Below, in pieces: positions 36,607-45,945 of a stretch of DNA of 64,000 nt. Source of the DNA: Gammaproteobacteria bacterium (GTDB lineage: Bacteria > Pseudomonadota > Gammaproteobacteria > Steroidobacterales > Woeseiaceae); the NCBI GenBank assembly GCA_013151645.1, contig JAADHU010000057.1, positions 1 through 64,000 on the forward strand, given 5' to 3'. The first letter of the stretch is position 1. Each line of letters opens with the position of its first letter. The notes under the pieces were generated by a model that did not search any database, was not told the DNA's origin, and was given only the letters and a program-made list of their open reading frames with translations. Position numbers and translations under genes: made by a program.

Positions 36607-37974
36607 TCAGATACGATTGACCTGTTTACGTCGCTTGGCAAGTTCCGCTGCCTGCTTACGTGCCGCATTTTCGGCCAGTCGAATTTGTCGATTTCGTTCC
36701 AGATCACTGTTAATGACGTTAATCCATTGCCTGGCGATACGCGCAGAGCGTTTGGTCTTACCCGCTTCGTTGAACGCCTTAATAGACTCCTGATATTTCT
36801 GCAGGTTGTAAAGACACATGCCCAGCGAAATCTGTGCATTGTCATCGCTCTTGATGCCACCCTTGCGTATACCCGTGCGCACGGCCGATACGCATTCACT
36901 GTATTTACCCAGATTCAGATAGGCATTCCCCAGGCGCAAATCCAGCTCGCCCTCGTCACTCAATCTGGCCGCTTCCTGAAGGGCCGGAATAGCCGATTCG
37001 TCCTCTTGAGCCAGTGTCCAGGCCTGTGACAGCAAGCGATAGTTTTTCGCTGTCTTGCCGACTCGACCGGTTTCCATTTCGCTGTCGAGCAACCTGGCCG
37101 CTTTATAGGGCACTTCCGCCTGCATGTAGAGTTGCGCCATTGTGACCAACTCAGGCTCTTTTTCCAGAAGATTCTGAGTGTGCGCGGCGTCGTAGGCATA
37201 AATCAGATTCTCGTCTTCGCCCAACTCGGTGAAAGCCCCGGCCAACGAAAACCAATATCCTTTCTTCGGCCATTTCACCAGAAGAATCTTTTGAATATCG
37301 CGGACCTTCTCAAAATTTTCCTGCTGGAAATAGGCGAAATTCAACAGCGTATACCAGTCCTCTTTGACTTCTTTGTTGCGTTTCGTAGCAACTTCCATGG
37401 CTGTTTCAATGGGCTTGATCATCTCGGCGAACTTGTTCACCTGATAGAGATTTTGCGCGTATAGAATGTACGGGTCTGGCGCCGGATTCGTTTCAAGCTC
37501 GAAATATCGCTCAAGCAGCCTGATTCCCTCGTCGTAGTCTTCCTCCATCGTATTGAGCTGCGCCATTGTATAGATGGTGCCCTTCAATATTTGTGGCTCG
37601 ATGCTCGGAATCCGGATCATTTGATCGTAGGCCTTCAACGCAGCACTGATGTTGTCCATGTTGTAATAGACGAAGCCTAAGTAGTTGAGGACGTTTTGCC
37701 GCTCATATTCTGAAAGCTTGCCGCCATTGATCAGGTTATTCAGAATCTTCAGCGCGGGATTGTATTCCTTGGCATCGACGTGCTCTTGCGCTTTGGTGAT
37801 CTTGTCATAGACGGCCTTACTGACCGCCTGGGCCTTCTTGGTTTGCTGCTTGTCGCGCTCAGCACGCTCCTCTTTTTTCGTCGTCTGCGCACTGACCGAA
37901 CCAATGGCGAGAAAAACAGCCATAACGACCAGTACGATTCGGGTGGATATTCTATTTGAAATATTCATTCTCAT
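36607..37974 (-). CDS. Periplasmic tetratricopeptide-repeat protein of the TonB2 operon
   Basis: About 455 residues from the ATG at 37974 or 37968. The signal peptide ends near VSAQ. A Lys/Glu-rich segment (about 30-55) leads into a long array of TPR-like helix pairs (for example NVLNYLGFVYYNMDNISAALKAYDQMI and ISLGMCLYNLQKYQESIKAFNEA), and the tail is Lys/Arg-rich. It is the last gene of the DUF3450-TtpC-ExbB2-ExbD2-TonB2 operon. A TPR protein in this position is known in Shewanella/Vibrio-type TonB2 systems, where it assists uptake. Confidence 0.8.
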   Translation of the reverse strand: MRMNISNRISTRIVLVVMAVFLAIGSVSAQTTKKEERAERDKQQTKKAQAVSKAVYDKITKAQEHVDAKEYNPALKILNNLINGGKLSEYERQNVLNYLGFVYYNMDNISAALKAYDQMIRIPSIEPQILKGTIYTMAQLNTMEEDYDEGIRLLERYFELETNPAPDPYILYAQNLYQVNKFAEMIKPIETAMEVATKRNKEVKEDWYTLLNFAYFQQENFEKVRDIQKILLVKWPKKGYWFSLAGAFTELGEDENLIYAYDAAHTQNLLEKEPELVTMAQLYMQAEVPYKAARLLDSEMETGRVGKTAKNYRLLSQAWTLAQEDESAIPALQEAARLSDEGELDLRLGNAYLNLGKYSECVSAVRTGIRKGGIKSDDNAQISLGMCLYNLQKYQESIKAFNEAGKTKRSARIARQWINVINSDLERNRQIRLAENAARKQAAELAKRRKQVNRI

Positions 37975-38025
37975 TGATTCCTCAGTGTCGTCCCGCACTT
38001 GGAATTGCTCTCCATGATTTGTCTC

Positions 38026-38631
38026 TTAATCTTCCATCTTGAAAGTAATTCGAGTCTTGACACCGGCGACGCTAATCGGCACACCGTCAACGACACGCGG
38101 TTTATACTTGAACTTAAGCACCGCCCGCGTGGCCGCCCGTTCGAATAATCCGCTGGTTGAAAAAAGTACAATCGGATCAATAACACTGCCCGCCGCAGTC
38201 ACGGTGAAACTCATGTCTACATAGCCTTCAAGACCACGTGACTGAGCACGCGCCGGATAGATGGGTGCCACACGAACGATGGGCAGATAATCACCCTCGG
38301 CAATGTTCATTCCGCCGGGCCCGCCAATATCGATATTTTGCGAGACGGAAGGAGGCGGCACATTGATCGTCGGCGCATTGGGGTCAATGTTATCCAGATC
38401 CTGCGGTGGTACCTCAGGCGGAACCTGAGGCGGCTTTGGCGGCTTCTCCGGGGTGATGTCCTGTGTATTGACGTTTTCGTTACGTCGTACGCGGACGAAA
38501 TCCAGAACTGCACGCTCCCTTGGCTTGACCAGCGCCTCCTTACCCGATGCGATAAGGATTTGCATGACGAATAACAGGCTTAGCGTAACAACACACCCCG
38601 CTACAATAGAAAAAGCGTATCGGCCTAACAT
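38026..38631 (-). CDS. tonB2: TonB-family energy transducer (TonB2 type)
   Basis: About 201 residues from the ATG at 38631 with AGGAG upstream. One N-terminal membrane anchor (about 5-27) is followed by a short Pro-rich spacer (PEKPPKPPQVPPEVPP), much shorter than in E. coli TonB, as usual for TonB2. The C-terminal domain has YPARAQSRGLEGYVDMSFTV and LKFKYKPRVVDG. It spans the periplasm to reach outer-membrane receptors. It lies 49 bp after exbD. Confidence 0.92.
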   Translation of the reverse strand: MLGRYAFSIVAGCVVTLSLLFVMQILIASGKEALVKPRERAVLDFVRVRRNENVNTQDITPEKPPKPPQVPPEVPPQDLDNIDPNAPTINVPPPSVSQNIDIGGPGGMNIAEGDYLPIVRVAPIYPARAQSRGLEGYVDMSFTVTAAGSVIDPIVLFSTSGLFERAATRAVLKFKYKPRVVDGVPISVAGVKTRITFKMED

Positions 38632-38680
38632 AAATTCATTCTCCTGCTGGCTTTCCAATACTGTGCTTTCACAGCAGTGC

Positions 38681-39088
38681 CTAGTCGTTATTCGCTGCGA
38701 TGGAAATGTTATAGACGCCGGCCTGTCGGGCCGCATCCATAATAATCACGAGCATCTCATTGGTTGATTTCTTATCCGCCTGAATCACAACCGACCCCTT
38801 CGGGTTTTCCGCGTGAAGTCGCTCGATATTCGGTCGCACCGCACGCGGATCGATCAGTCGTTTGTCGATCCAGATTTCATCGTTCGGGCTGATCGCGATC
38901 AATATATTCGCATCTTCAACTTTCTGCGCCGTTGGAGCGTCGGGTCTGTTCACATCGATTCCGGCCTCTTTAATAAAAGACGCCGTAACAATGAAGAAAA
39001 TAAGCATGATGAATACAACATCGAGCATGGGCGTCAGATCGATCTCCGCCTCTTCTTCCTGTTCTATTCCCTGATTGCCTCTACGCAT
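38681..39088 (-). CDS. exbD2: ExbD/TolR-family biopolymer transport protein
   Basis: 135 residues. A short cytoplasmic start with EEEAEIDLTPMLDVVFIMLIFFIVTASF holds the membrane helix and the proton-conducting Asp in LDVVF. The periplasmic domain has V-I-ADK-----ML-IMDA-R-AGV-NIS. It works with the ExbB2 and TtpC proteins encoded just upstream. Confidence 0.94.
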   Translation of the reverse strand: MRRGNQGIEQEEEAEIDLTPMLDVVFIMLIFFIVTASFIKEAGIDVNRPDAPTAQKVEDANILIAISPNDEIWIDKRLIDPRAVRPNIERLHAENPKGSVVIQADKKSTNEMLVIIMDAARQAGVYNISIAANND

Positions 39089-39100
39089 AACAATTACCTT

Positions 39101-39628
39101 TTAGTGATCCATGGTGAGCGAGTCCCCAAGGAACTCAATCTCACGTGCTGCCCGCCTGGTTAACAGAGTGACCAGGAGCACTCCGGAGAGTGCTCCGACC
39201 ATACCCGCCATCGTAGGCACTGTGGCCTGAGATACACCGGCCGCCATCGCCCTGACATTGCCGGAACCGGAAGTGGCCATCGCCCCGAACACCTTGATCA
39301 TGCCGGTCACGGTACCCATCAGTCCCAACAAGGGACATAAGGCAACCAGCGTCTTGATCATCGATATCGGACCATTGGTCGCCATCGAAAACCGCGAAAT
39401 CATTCCTTCCCGGATTTGATGCGCGTTCCACGACCGGCGCTCTGCCCGCTGTTCCCAATCGGCCTGTATGTCCTTCGCGATGGTTTTCAGATTGGTTCTG
39501 AAAAACAACAGACGTTCGATAATTAACGCCCACATCGAAAAAATCACGACCGCGATCCACGTCAATACAGGGCCACCCAGTTCCATGAAATCCCGGATGG
39601 CCTCTAAAGCATCAGCTAGCCAAAGCAT
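39101..39628 (-). CDS. exbB2: ExbB/MotA/TolQ-family proton channel (ExbB2)
   Basis: 175 residues with three membrane helices (about 15-37, 88-112 and 132-156). It has the GLMGTVTGMIKVF and G-S-A-VPTMAGMVGALSGVLL segments typical of the family. It forms the proton channel with ExbD2 for TonB2. It is shorter than TtpC and lacks its N-terminal periplasmic region. Confidence 0.93.
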   Translation of the reverse strand: MLWLADALEAIRDFMELGGPVLTWIAVVIFSMWALIIERLLFFRTNLKTIAKDIQADWEQRAERRSWNAHQIREGMISRFSMATNGPISMIKTLVALCPLLGLMGTVTGMIKVFGAMATSGSGNVRAMAAGVSQATVPTMAGMVGALSGVLLVTLLTRRAAREIEFLGDSLTMDH

Positions 39629-39645
39629 ATTCGCTCCTTACCGGC

Positions 39646-41007
39646 TTATGAACCGTGCTTCTCAGAGTGAACGGCAACAATGCCCGCGCTCTGCGAATGG
39701 ATGATGTTGACGATCTTGCGACTCTGGCCGCTGACCAACGTATGAATCAGGATCATCGGAATGGCGACAACCAGTCCCAGTACCGTCGTCATCAACGCTT
39801 GCGAGATACCGCCGGCCATCATTTTAGGATCGCCTGCACCGTACAACGTAATGACCTGGAACGTCTTGATCATGCCGGTCACTGTTCCGAGCAGCCCCAT
39901 CAACGGAGCTACGGCGGAAATAACCTTGATCAGCAACAGTCCTTTGGTCAATCCGGGCATTTCTTTCAATGCCGCCTCACTCAGTTTCAGCTCGATCGTT
40001 TCGGTATCGGCATTTCGATTTGACTCGTAAGCTGCAAGAACACGTCCCAGCGGATTGTTGGTACTCGCCGTATCGCTTTTCAGCTGCGCCTTAACCCGAC
40101 GACCATCACCCGACAGCCCGACCCAACGCCACAATGCGATGAGGAGCCCGATGAAACCGAGCGCGATAATGCAATAGCCCACGATGCCACCCTGATGAAC
40201 TCGTTCCATCACAGTGGGCGATTCGACCAACAAAGCCAGAATGCCACCGCGCGTCACGTCAAGGCCGAATCGAACCAGCCCATCCGTCGAGTCCAGCATG
40301 TCACCGGTAGAATTCGTATAACGCGCCTGTTCCGGCTGACGTTGCAATTCCGTCACGTTTTTAGTCTGCGAATCGTATTGCAAATAACCGTCTTCGAAAG
40401 CCAGGTTGAATACGCCGACACGAACGACGTCACCCGTGACACGGTCGCCATCTGCCGTCGCATACTCCGTCTGGAAACGAACAATCTTGCCCTGCTCCGT
40501 AACTTCGCGCTGCAGCTCAAACCAAAGTCGCTCAATGTCTGCGATTGAGGCCAGGCTGCTGGCACTGGCCATTTTGCTGCCCAGCTCGACCAGGAAATCC
40601 GCACGATTCGGAAATTGAATGTTGGTCAGGGAAGTATCGAATCGCCCCTGCGCATCACCCGAAACCGTCTGCAAGACACCGAACAACTCTTTCAGTGCGC
40701 CAAGACGCTTGTCCAGGGCAGCTCTCGCATCGACAATTTTCTGTTGGTTCGACGCAAACAGATTTTCCAGTCGCTGGCTGTTATTTTCCTGGCGAGTGCG
40801 TTCCGCGCGTGATTGATTCAACAGGCTTTGCTGTTCGCCGCGCGCCGCTGCAAAACGTGCTTCGCGTTGTTTGGCTTCCACCGAATCCCGGGCCTGGCCT
40901 TGCTCGATCTGCTTCAAAAGCTGATCCATTGAGCTGGCATCTTCCTGCGCCTGTGCTGCACCGAAGGCAAGCAGGCAGGCAGCGATAATTATTGTTATGC
41001 GTTTCAT
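39646..41007 (-). CDS. ttpC: TtpC-type MotA/TolQ/ExbB protein with periplasmic extension
   Basis: 453 residues. The signal peptide (about 1-20) is followed by a charged coiled coil (about 25-110) and a periplasmic domain (about 115-260), then three membrane helices with the ExbB-like APLMGLLGTVTGMIKTF and GGISQALMTTVLGLVVAIP segments. This enlarged ExbB relative is a fourth component needed by TonB2 systems in Vibrio. Its stop and the DUF3450 gene meet without a gap: DUF3450 ends at 41008 and ttpC starts at 41007. Confidence 0.9.
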   Translation of the reverse strand: MKRITIIIAACLLAFGAAQAQEDASSMDQLLKQIEQGQARDSVEAKQREARFAAARGEQQSLLNQSRAERTRQENNSQRLENLFASNQQKIVDARAALDKRLGALKELFGVLQTVSGDAQGRFDTSLTNIQFPNRADFLVELGSKMASASSLASIADIERLWFELQREVTEQGKIVRFQTEYATADGDRVTGDVVRVGVFNLAFEDGYLQYDSQTKNVTELQRQPEQARYTNSTGDMLDSTDGLVRFGLDVTRGGILALLVESPTVMERVHQGGIVGYCIIALGFIGLLIALWRWVGLSGDGRRVKAQLKSDTASTNNPLGRVLAAYESNRNADTETIELKLSEAALKEMPGLTKGLLLIKVISAVAPLMGLLGTVTGMIKTFQVITLYGAGDPKMMAGGISQALMTTVLGLVVAIPMILIHTLVSGQSRKIVNIIHSQSAGIVAVHSEKHGS

Positions 41008-41808
41008 TTAGGAAGTCTCCCCGGCATTGGTTGCAGCGGGCATTGGCAATAACAGAAGTTCAGGTGCAATCAACTGTCTTGCCATGCGCAGGCCTTTTCG
41101 AATTTCACTACGGTCTTCATTGCCGAGCACGACGAATTCGCCCGCGTCTACATCCCACATTCCGGTGATTTGCGAATCGTCAGACTGGAAGTACAAACCG
41201 ATGCGGCCGATTCTCAACATGTTGTAGTCGCGAATACCACCTTCGATTTCCAGCGTTTGTTTGTACCATTCCGCCGAAGAACCATAGTCGAGTTCGATCT
41301 GGTAGGCCTCCATCACTTTGCGGAATTTCTCCGCAACGCTGACATCAGAACGCGCCAGTGTGCCTTTCAGTGTCTCGACCCGTTTTTCACGTTCATCGAG
41401 CAAGAACGGAATATCCAGTGCAATGGATTGCGCGATGCCATCGATCATGCGCTCCATCAACGGGAAGATTTGCCGGTTGATGACGTCAACCTGGTCCATG
41501 GACAAGGCGATATCGTCCAGGGTCGCCTGTTGGCCCTGTACCTGGGCTGTCATCAAACGGTTATAGACTCTGAGGCCATCAACTTCTTTGTTAATCGCCC
41601 GGTACTGATCAGTCAGCGTTCGTGCAGCCTCGTTCGTATTATTAACGCGTTCCTGTGACGCCTGAGCGAGCTTCAGTCGTTTTTCGTCTGCGCGAAGCAC
41701 ATCGTCGACTGTCGCCTGCTGGGCGAGGACGCTGCCGGTTAGCACTAAAACAACTGCTGCAATTCCTACAGTTGTCATATGCCGACTGCTACTTTTGTAC
41801 CGTTTCAT
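41008..41808 (-). CDS. DUF3450 family periplasmic protein
   Basis: 266 residues with an N-terminal signal peptide (cleavage near VLA-Q). A long coiled coil (about 30-150, RADEKRLKLAQASQERVN onwards) is followed by a small beta domain with the G-YFQSDD---G-WD segment. DUF3450 proteins are the regular first gene of TonB2/TtpC operons. Periplasmic coiled coils in both this protein and TtpC suggest that they bind each other. AGGAG before the ATG supports the start. Confidence 0.88.
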   Translation of the reverse strand: MKRYKSSSRHMTTVGIAAVVLVLTGSVLAQQATVDDVLRADEKRLKLAQASQERVNNTNEAARTLTDQYRAINKEVDGLRVYNRLMTAQVQGQQATLDDIALSMDQVDVINRQIFPLMERMIDGIAQSIALDIPFLLDEREKRVETLKGTLARSDVSVAEKFRKVMEAYQIELDYGSSAEWYKQTLEIEGGIRDYNMLRIGRIGLYFQSDDSQITGMWDVDAGEFVVLGNEDRSEIRKGLRMARQLIAPELLLLPMPAATNAGETS

Positions 41809-42145
41809 GGATACTCCTTCAAATACATCGGTTTTAGGTTATTTGGATATTTGGAAGAGGGATGCGCCGTATTCAAACGAATACTTAGCACAATAGTTTC
41901 CGAAGACACGCCTCTCGCCGTGTCTTCTACTGCGCTCGCGACCCTCTCCCCTGACGTCGCGGCGGTTAAAATTTATTGCTACCTTCTCTCTGGTTCTAGT
42001 TATGGACCAAATCATCGTCACGGTACTCCGTTTTCCGCGATTGTTCGGTCGGACCCTTCATCCCTGTGGGCAAGAATAACATATGACTCATATATCGCCA
42101 GCCCAACAGTGACATAACATAAAGGTATGTGAATCACCGATATAG
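41809..42145. other. Non-coding gap before the TonB2 operon
   Basis: These 337 bp lie between the acyl-CoA dehydrogenase stop and the DUF3450 start and should carry the TonB2 operon promoter (minus strand). I found no convincing Fur box, no terminator hairpin with a U-tract and no gene. Confidence 0.4.
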
Positions 42146-43363
42146 TTACGTTTGTAACCCACGCTGCCGACCCAGTTCAAGTTTCGCTATTGCCGCCCTG
42201 TGCACTTCGTCGGGACCGTCGGCAAGACGCAAAGTTCGCGCACCTGCCCAGGCGGCCGCCAATCCGAAATCGCCACACACACCGCCGCCGCCGTGCACCT
42301 GCACCGCGCGATCGAGCACGCGCAGCGCCATGGCAGGGGCAACGACCTTAATCATCGCAATCTCCGCTCGGGCCATTTTATTGCCCATTTTGTCCATCAT
42401 GTCCGCCGCCTTAAGCGTCAGCAGCCTGGCCTGCTCAATGTCGATTCTGGATTCAGCGATGAGTTCCCGGACCACACCCTGTTCCGCCAGCGGCTTGCCA
42501 AACGCCACCCGTTCGCTCGCGCGTGCGCACATATCCGACAAAGCACGTTCCGCCATGCCGATGAGCCGCATGCAATGATGAATACGGCCCGGGCCGAGAC
42601 GTCCTTGTGCAATCTCAAAACCGCGCCCCTCACCGAGCAGGATATTCGTCGCCGGTACCCGTACGTTTTCAAACGACATTTCGGCATGACCGTGAGGCGC
42701 ATCGTCATAGCCATACACGGTAAGCGGCCGGACGATTTTCACGCCATGCGTTTTCATTGGCACCAGGATCATTGACTGCTGACTGTGGCGTTCGGCGTCC
42801 GGGTTCGTCTTACCCATAAAGATAAGGATCTCACAACGCGGATCCATGGCGCCCGAGGTCCACCACTTGCGACCGTTAATGACGTAGTCGTCGCCGTCTC
42901 TGAGAATCGTGGCTTGTATGTTGGTCGCATCCGAGGACGCCACCTCCGGCTCAGTCATGGCAAATGCGGAGCGAATCTCCCCGTTCAAGAGCGGCAATAA
43001 CCACTCCTCTTTTTGTTCATCGCTGCCATAGCGAAACAGAACTTCCATGTTCCCCGTGTCCGGCGCGGAACAATTAAATGCCTCGGAGGCGATCAACGAG
43101 CGACCCATGATCTCCGCAAGCGGCGCATATTCGAGATTCGTCAGACCGGCGCCGTACTGGTCATCCGGCAGAAACAAATTCCACAGGCCTGCTGCGCGCG
43201 CCCGGGTCTTCAGTTCCGCCATGATTGGCGGAATGGTCCAGCGTGAATCCCCCTGATTTACCGCATCGAAATACACCGATTCGCCGGGATAGACATGCTC
43301 GTCCATGAAGGCGGATACCCTGGCGCGCAGGTCCTGCATTTTCGGTGTGTAGTCAAAGTCCAT
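42146..43363 (-). CDS. Acyl-CoA dehydrogenase (ACAD10/11-like)
   Basis: 405 residues. It has the ACAD fold with [18 protein letters not shown], the [15 protein letters not shown] segment, [16 protein letters not shown] and a C-terminal [35 protein letters not shown]. The ending matches the large-substrate ACAD10/11-like group, where Asp-Gly-Pro-Asp-Glu-Val-His replaces the EGT(S/N)E segment of classical enzymes. It probably acts on unusual or branched acyl-CoAs with ETF as acceptor. Confidence 0.88.
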   Translation of the reverse strand: MDFDYTPKMQDLRARVSAFMDEHVYPGESVYFDAVNQGDSRWTIPPIMAELKTRARAAGLWNLFLPDDQYGAGLTNLEYAPLAEIMGRSLIASEAFNCSAPDTGNMEVLFRYGSDEQKEEWLLPLLNGEIRSAFAMTEPEVASSDATNIQATILRDGDDYVINGRKWWTSGAMDPRCEILIFMGKTNPDAERHSQQSMILVPMKTHGVKIVRPLTVYGYDDAPHGHAEMSFENVRVPATNILLGEGRGFEIAQGRLGPGRIHHCMRLIGMAERALSDMCARASERVAFGKPLAEQGVVRELIAESRIDIEQARLLTLKAADMMDKMGNKMARAEIAMIKVVAPAMALRVLDRAVQVHGGGGVCGDFGLAAAWAGARTLRLADGPDEVHRAAIAKLELGRQRGLQT

Positions 43364-43548
43364 GCGGTGTGATTTCGCGATCAGGCGCCGTGCGCGGTCG
43401 GCGGAGCATACCGCTATATAAAGGATGGAACCAGTCCGGTTTCAACACGCCGTCGGCTGGCAGCCCAACAAGGCTGCGAGTGCATTCATGAAAAGCGCGG
43501 GCTAGACTCCGCGCAACCATTTCACTCATCGTCAGGAGAGATCGCTCA

Positions 43549-44523
43549 GTGAAAGCAATACTGTGTAAAGAACACGGCAGCCCGGACATGCTCAGCTTCG
43601 AAGACGTTACTGAACCGGCACTGGAAACCGGTCAGGTGCGCATCGGCGTAAAGGCGTGCGGCGTAAATTTTCCGGATGTATTGATGATCGCCGGCAAATA
43701 CCAGATGCAACCGCCGCTGCCATTTTCCCCGGGCGCCGAATTAGCCGGTGAGATTCTGCAGACCGCCAGTGACGTCACACAGTTTCAGGTGGGGCAGCGA
43801 GTATTGGCCTTGTCTGCCTTCGGTGGCATGGCGGAGCAAATCTGCGTGCCGGCACAAACCGTTATGCCGATTCCCGATGAAATGCCTTTTGAAACAGCGG
43901 CTGGCTTCCTGCTGACCTACGGAACTTCATACTACGGCTTGAAACAACGTGGCGAATTGCAGGCAGGAGAAACATTGCTGGTATTGGGCGCGGCGGGCGG
44001 CGTTGGTCTGGCGGCGGTCGAACTGGGCCACCGGCTGGGCGCCAACGTCATCGCCGCGGCCAGCAGCGCCGAAAAACTGGCCATCGCACAGGAATACGGT
44101 GCAAGCATGAGCATTAACTACGCGCAGGAGAACCTGAAAGACCGGATGCGGGAATTAACCCGCGGAAAAGGCGCCGACGTCATATACGATCCGGTGGGCG
44201 GCGAGCTCTTCGATCAGTGCCTGCGTTCGATCGCCTGGAATGGGCGCCTGCTAGTAATAGGCTTCGCCAGCGGTACGATTCCGAAAATTCCCGCCAATCT
44301 GCCACTGCTGAAAGGCGCCTCGATCGTCGGTGTATTTTGGGGGCGGTTCGCTGAAAAAGAAGCCGCCGTTCACCAGCAAAACACGCGCCAGTTATTCGCC
44401 TGGTACGCAGAAGGCAAAATCCGCCCCAAGATTTCCCGGACATTCGCACTCGAGGACGGCGCGGCGGCCATTGCGATGCTCGCAGAACGCCGGGCGACGG
44501 GAAAAGTGGTTGTCACAATCTAG
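43549..44523 (+). CDS. NADPH:quinone oxidoreductase family protein
   Basis: 324 residues from a GTG with AGGAGAG upstream. It has the MDR fold without zinc ligands: VNFPDVLMIAGKYQ near the N-terminus, LVLGAAGGVGLAAVELG for NADPH and GADVIYDPVGGE, all typical of the quinone-oxidoreductase group next to acyl-CoA metabolism genes. It diverges from the acyl-CoA dehydrogenase gene and may process its products or a quinone. Confidence 0.87.
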   Translation: MKAILCKEHGSPDMLSFEDVTEPALETGQVRIGVKACGVNFPDVLMIAGKYQMQPPLPFSPGAELAGEILQTASDVTQFQVGQRVLALSAFGGMAEQICVPAQTVMPIPDEMPFETAAGFLLTYGTSYYGLKQRGELQAGETLLVLGAAGGVGLAAVELGHRLGANVIAAASSAEKLAIAQEYGASMSINYAQENLKDRMRELTRGKGADVIYDPVGGELFDQCLRSIAWNGRLLVIGFASGTIPKIPANLPLLKGASIVGVFWGRFAEKEAAVHQQNTRQLFAWYAEGKIRPKISRTFALEDGAAAIAMLAERRATGKVVVTI

Positions 44524-44664
44524 ATGATTATCATCATGTTGTCGGATGATTATAAGGTCTATTCTGATTAGCATTCCGGCGCCTTGCGCGGTGCCCTCGC
44601 CGTGACCGGCAAGCCGTCGTCGGGGAAGGCAAATTAGTATCCCAAGCAACTGATTTTTCAATGG

Positions 44665-44693
44665 TTGACATCGTTAAAAGCTTCAAACATAGT
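44665..44693 (+). promoter_or_regulatory. Sigma-70 promoter of the ilv-leu operon
   Basis: TTGACA (44665-44670), a 17-bp spacer and CATAGT (44688-44693). The expected start point near 44700 coincides with the ATG of the leader ORF. It lies 244 bp upstream of the ilvC ATG. The rest of the gap 44524-44664 shows no gene. Confidence 0.75.
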
Positions 44694-44699
44694 CGGCTC

Positions 44700-44804
44700 A
44701 TGCGTCATTCAACCCTTATTGCGGATTTTTTCTTCCCGGAGACGGCCGTGAAGCTTCTAGCGGTGCTTCTAAGCGTGGTCCTTGTGGGGAATCGTCGCGG
44801 GTAG
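44700..44804 (+). CDS. Leader peptide of the ilv-leu operon (Leu/Val-rich)
   Basis: An ORF of 34 codons from the ATG at 44700, or 18 codons from an in-frame GTG at 44748 with GGAGA 5 nt upstream; both end at the TAG at 44802. The region KLLAVLLSVVLVG holds five Leu and four Val codons in a row of thirteen, as expected of a sensor for charged tRNA-Leu and tRNA-Val. The segment GCGGG (44797-44801) at its end can pair with CCCGC (44833-44837) of the terminator stem. Stalling at the Leu/Val codons should free that pairing and prevent termination. Confidence 0.75.
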   Translation: MRHSTLIADFFFPETAVKLLAVLLSVVLVGNRRG

Positions 44805-44829
44805 TGCAGCATTAACGACAAAAAACACA

Positions 44830-44865
44830 AACCCCGCATTCCAACTGGATCGTGGGGTTTTTTTT
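44830..44865 (+). terminator. Attenuator terminator before ilvC
   Basis: The stem AACCCCGC/GTGGGGTT (44830-44837 with 44852-44859, one G-U pair) is extended by an inner TCC/GGA helix with a 4-nt loop, and the stem runs straight into eight T (44858-44865). It lies after the Leu/Val leader ORF and 71 bp before ilvC, the classic place for attenuation. Confidence 0.85.
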
Positions 44866-44936
44866 GGCACTCAAAGCGGTGTCAGTCAGTCAATCCAGGT
44901 AAACGGCCGATTGCCGTGTAAAAGGACCTATCAAGC

Positions 44937-45923
44937 ATGCAAATGTATTCAGAAAAAGACGTCGACACGGCCATTCTGGCGACCAAGCGTATCGCTATCC
45001 TCGGCTACGGCAGCCAGGGCCGAGCCCATGCGCTAAATCTCAAGGACAGCGGTTTCGACGTGGTCGTCGGGCTTCGCCGCGATGGTGCCAGCTGGCCCAG
45101 GGCGCAGGCCGACGGGCTCGAAGTCAAGGAACCGGCCGAGGCGGTAAAAGGCGCGGCCATAACGGCGTTTCTTACCCCGGATATGGTGCAAGCGTCGCTT
45201 TATGAGGCCATTGAACCGAACCTGGCAGAAGGGACCGCCATACTCTTTGCCCACGGCTTTAACATCCACTACAAGCGAATTGAGCCCAGGGCCGATCTGG
45301 ATGTCGTGCTCATTGCACCTAAAGGCCCCGGCGGTCTGGTGCGCCGGCAGTATGAAGAAGGTCATGGCGTTCCGTGTCTCGTCGCGGTTGAAAAAGATGC
45401 CTCCGGCAATGCCCTGGCACTCGCACTGGCGTATGCGCACGGCATCGGCGGCGCTCGCGCCGGCGTCATTGCCACCACCTTCGCCGAAGAGACCGAAACG
45501 GATTTATTCGGCGAACAGGCCGTGCTTTGCGGCGGGACAACCGAACTGGTTGTGGCCGGCTTCGAAACGCTGGTTGAGGCGGGCTATCAACCGGAAGTCG
45601 CCTATTACGAGTGCATGCATGAACTGAAGTTGATCGTCGATCTGCTGCACGAAGGCGGACTGAAGAAAATGCACCAGTTTATTAGCGATACAGCCGCCTA
45701 TGGCGACCTGGTCAGCGGTCCACGAGTCATCGACGCACATGTACGGCAAAACATGAAAGACGTCCTGGGCGACATTCAGGACGGCACATTTGCCAACAAC
45801 TGGATCAGGGAAACGGAGAGCGGCCAGAAAGAATACCGCCGCATGATGGACGAGGATCTGCAAAACCCGATCGAGAAAGTCGGTGCTGCGTTGCGCGCCC
45901 AGATGGACTGGCTCGAAAACTAA
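44937..45923 (+). CDS. ilvC: Ketol-acid reductoisomerase (NADP+), class I
   Basis: 328 residues. It isomerises and reduces acetolactate or acetohydroxybutyrate in Val/Leu/Ile synthesis. The Rossmann motif [17 protein letters not shown] is followed by VGLRRDGAS (cofactor phosphate side), the AHGFNIHY and [10 protein letters not shown] segments, and the metal/substrate region with [11 protein letters not shown] and [21 protein letters not shown]. The length fits class I. It is the first structural gene after the attenuator. Confidence 0.96.
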   Translation: MQMYSEKDVDTAILATKRIAILGYGSQGRAHALNLKDSGFDVVVGLRRDGASWPRAQADGLEVKEPAEAVKGAAITAFLTPDMVQASLYEAIEPNLAEGTAILFAHGFNIHYKRIEPRADLDVVLIAPKGPGGLVRRQYEEGHGVPCLVAVEKDASGNALALALAYAHGIGGARAGVIATTFAEETETDLFGEQAVLCGGTTELVVAGFETLVEAGYQPEVAYYECMHELKLIVDLLHEGGLKKMHQFISDTAAYGDLVSGPRVIDAHVRQNMKDVLGDIQDGTFANNWIRETESGQKEYRRMMDEDLQNPIEKVGAALRAQMDWLEN

Positions 45924-45945
45924 TAGTCAAAGGTGGCTGAATACT

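Noticed and set aside
44524-44534. ATGATTATCAT, reverse complement of the Fur-box core
   Set aside because: It starts right after the quinone oxidoreductase stop codon, about 130 bp before the ilv promoter, and the flanks do not continue the 19-bp Fur consensus. Probably chance.
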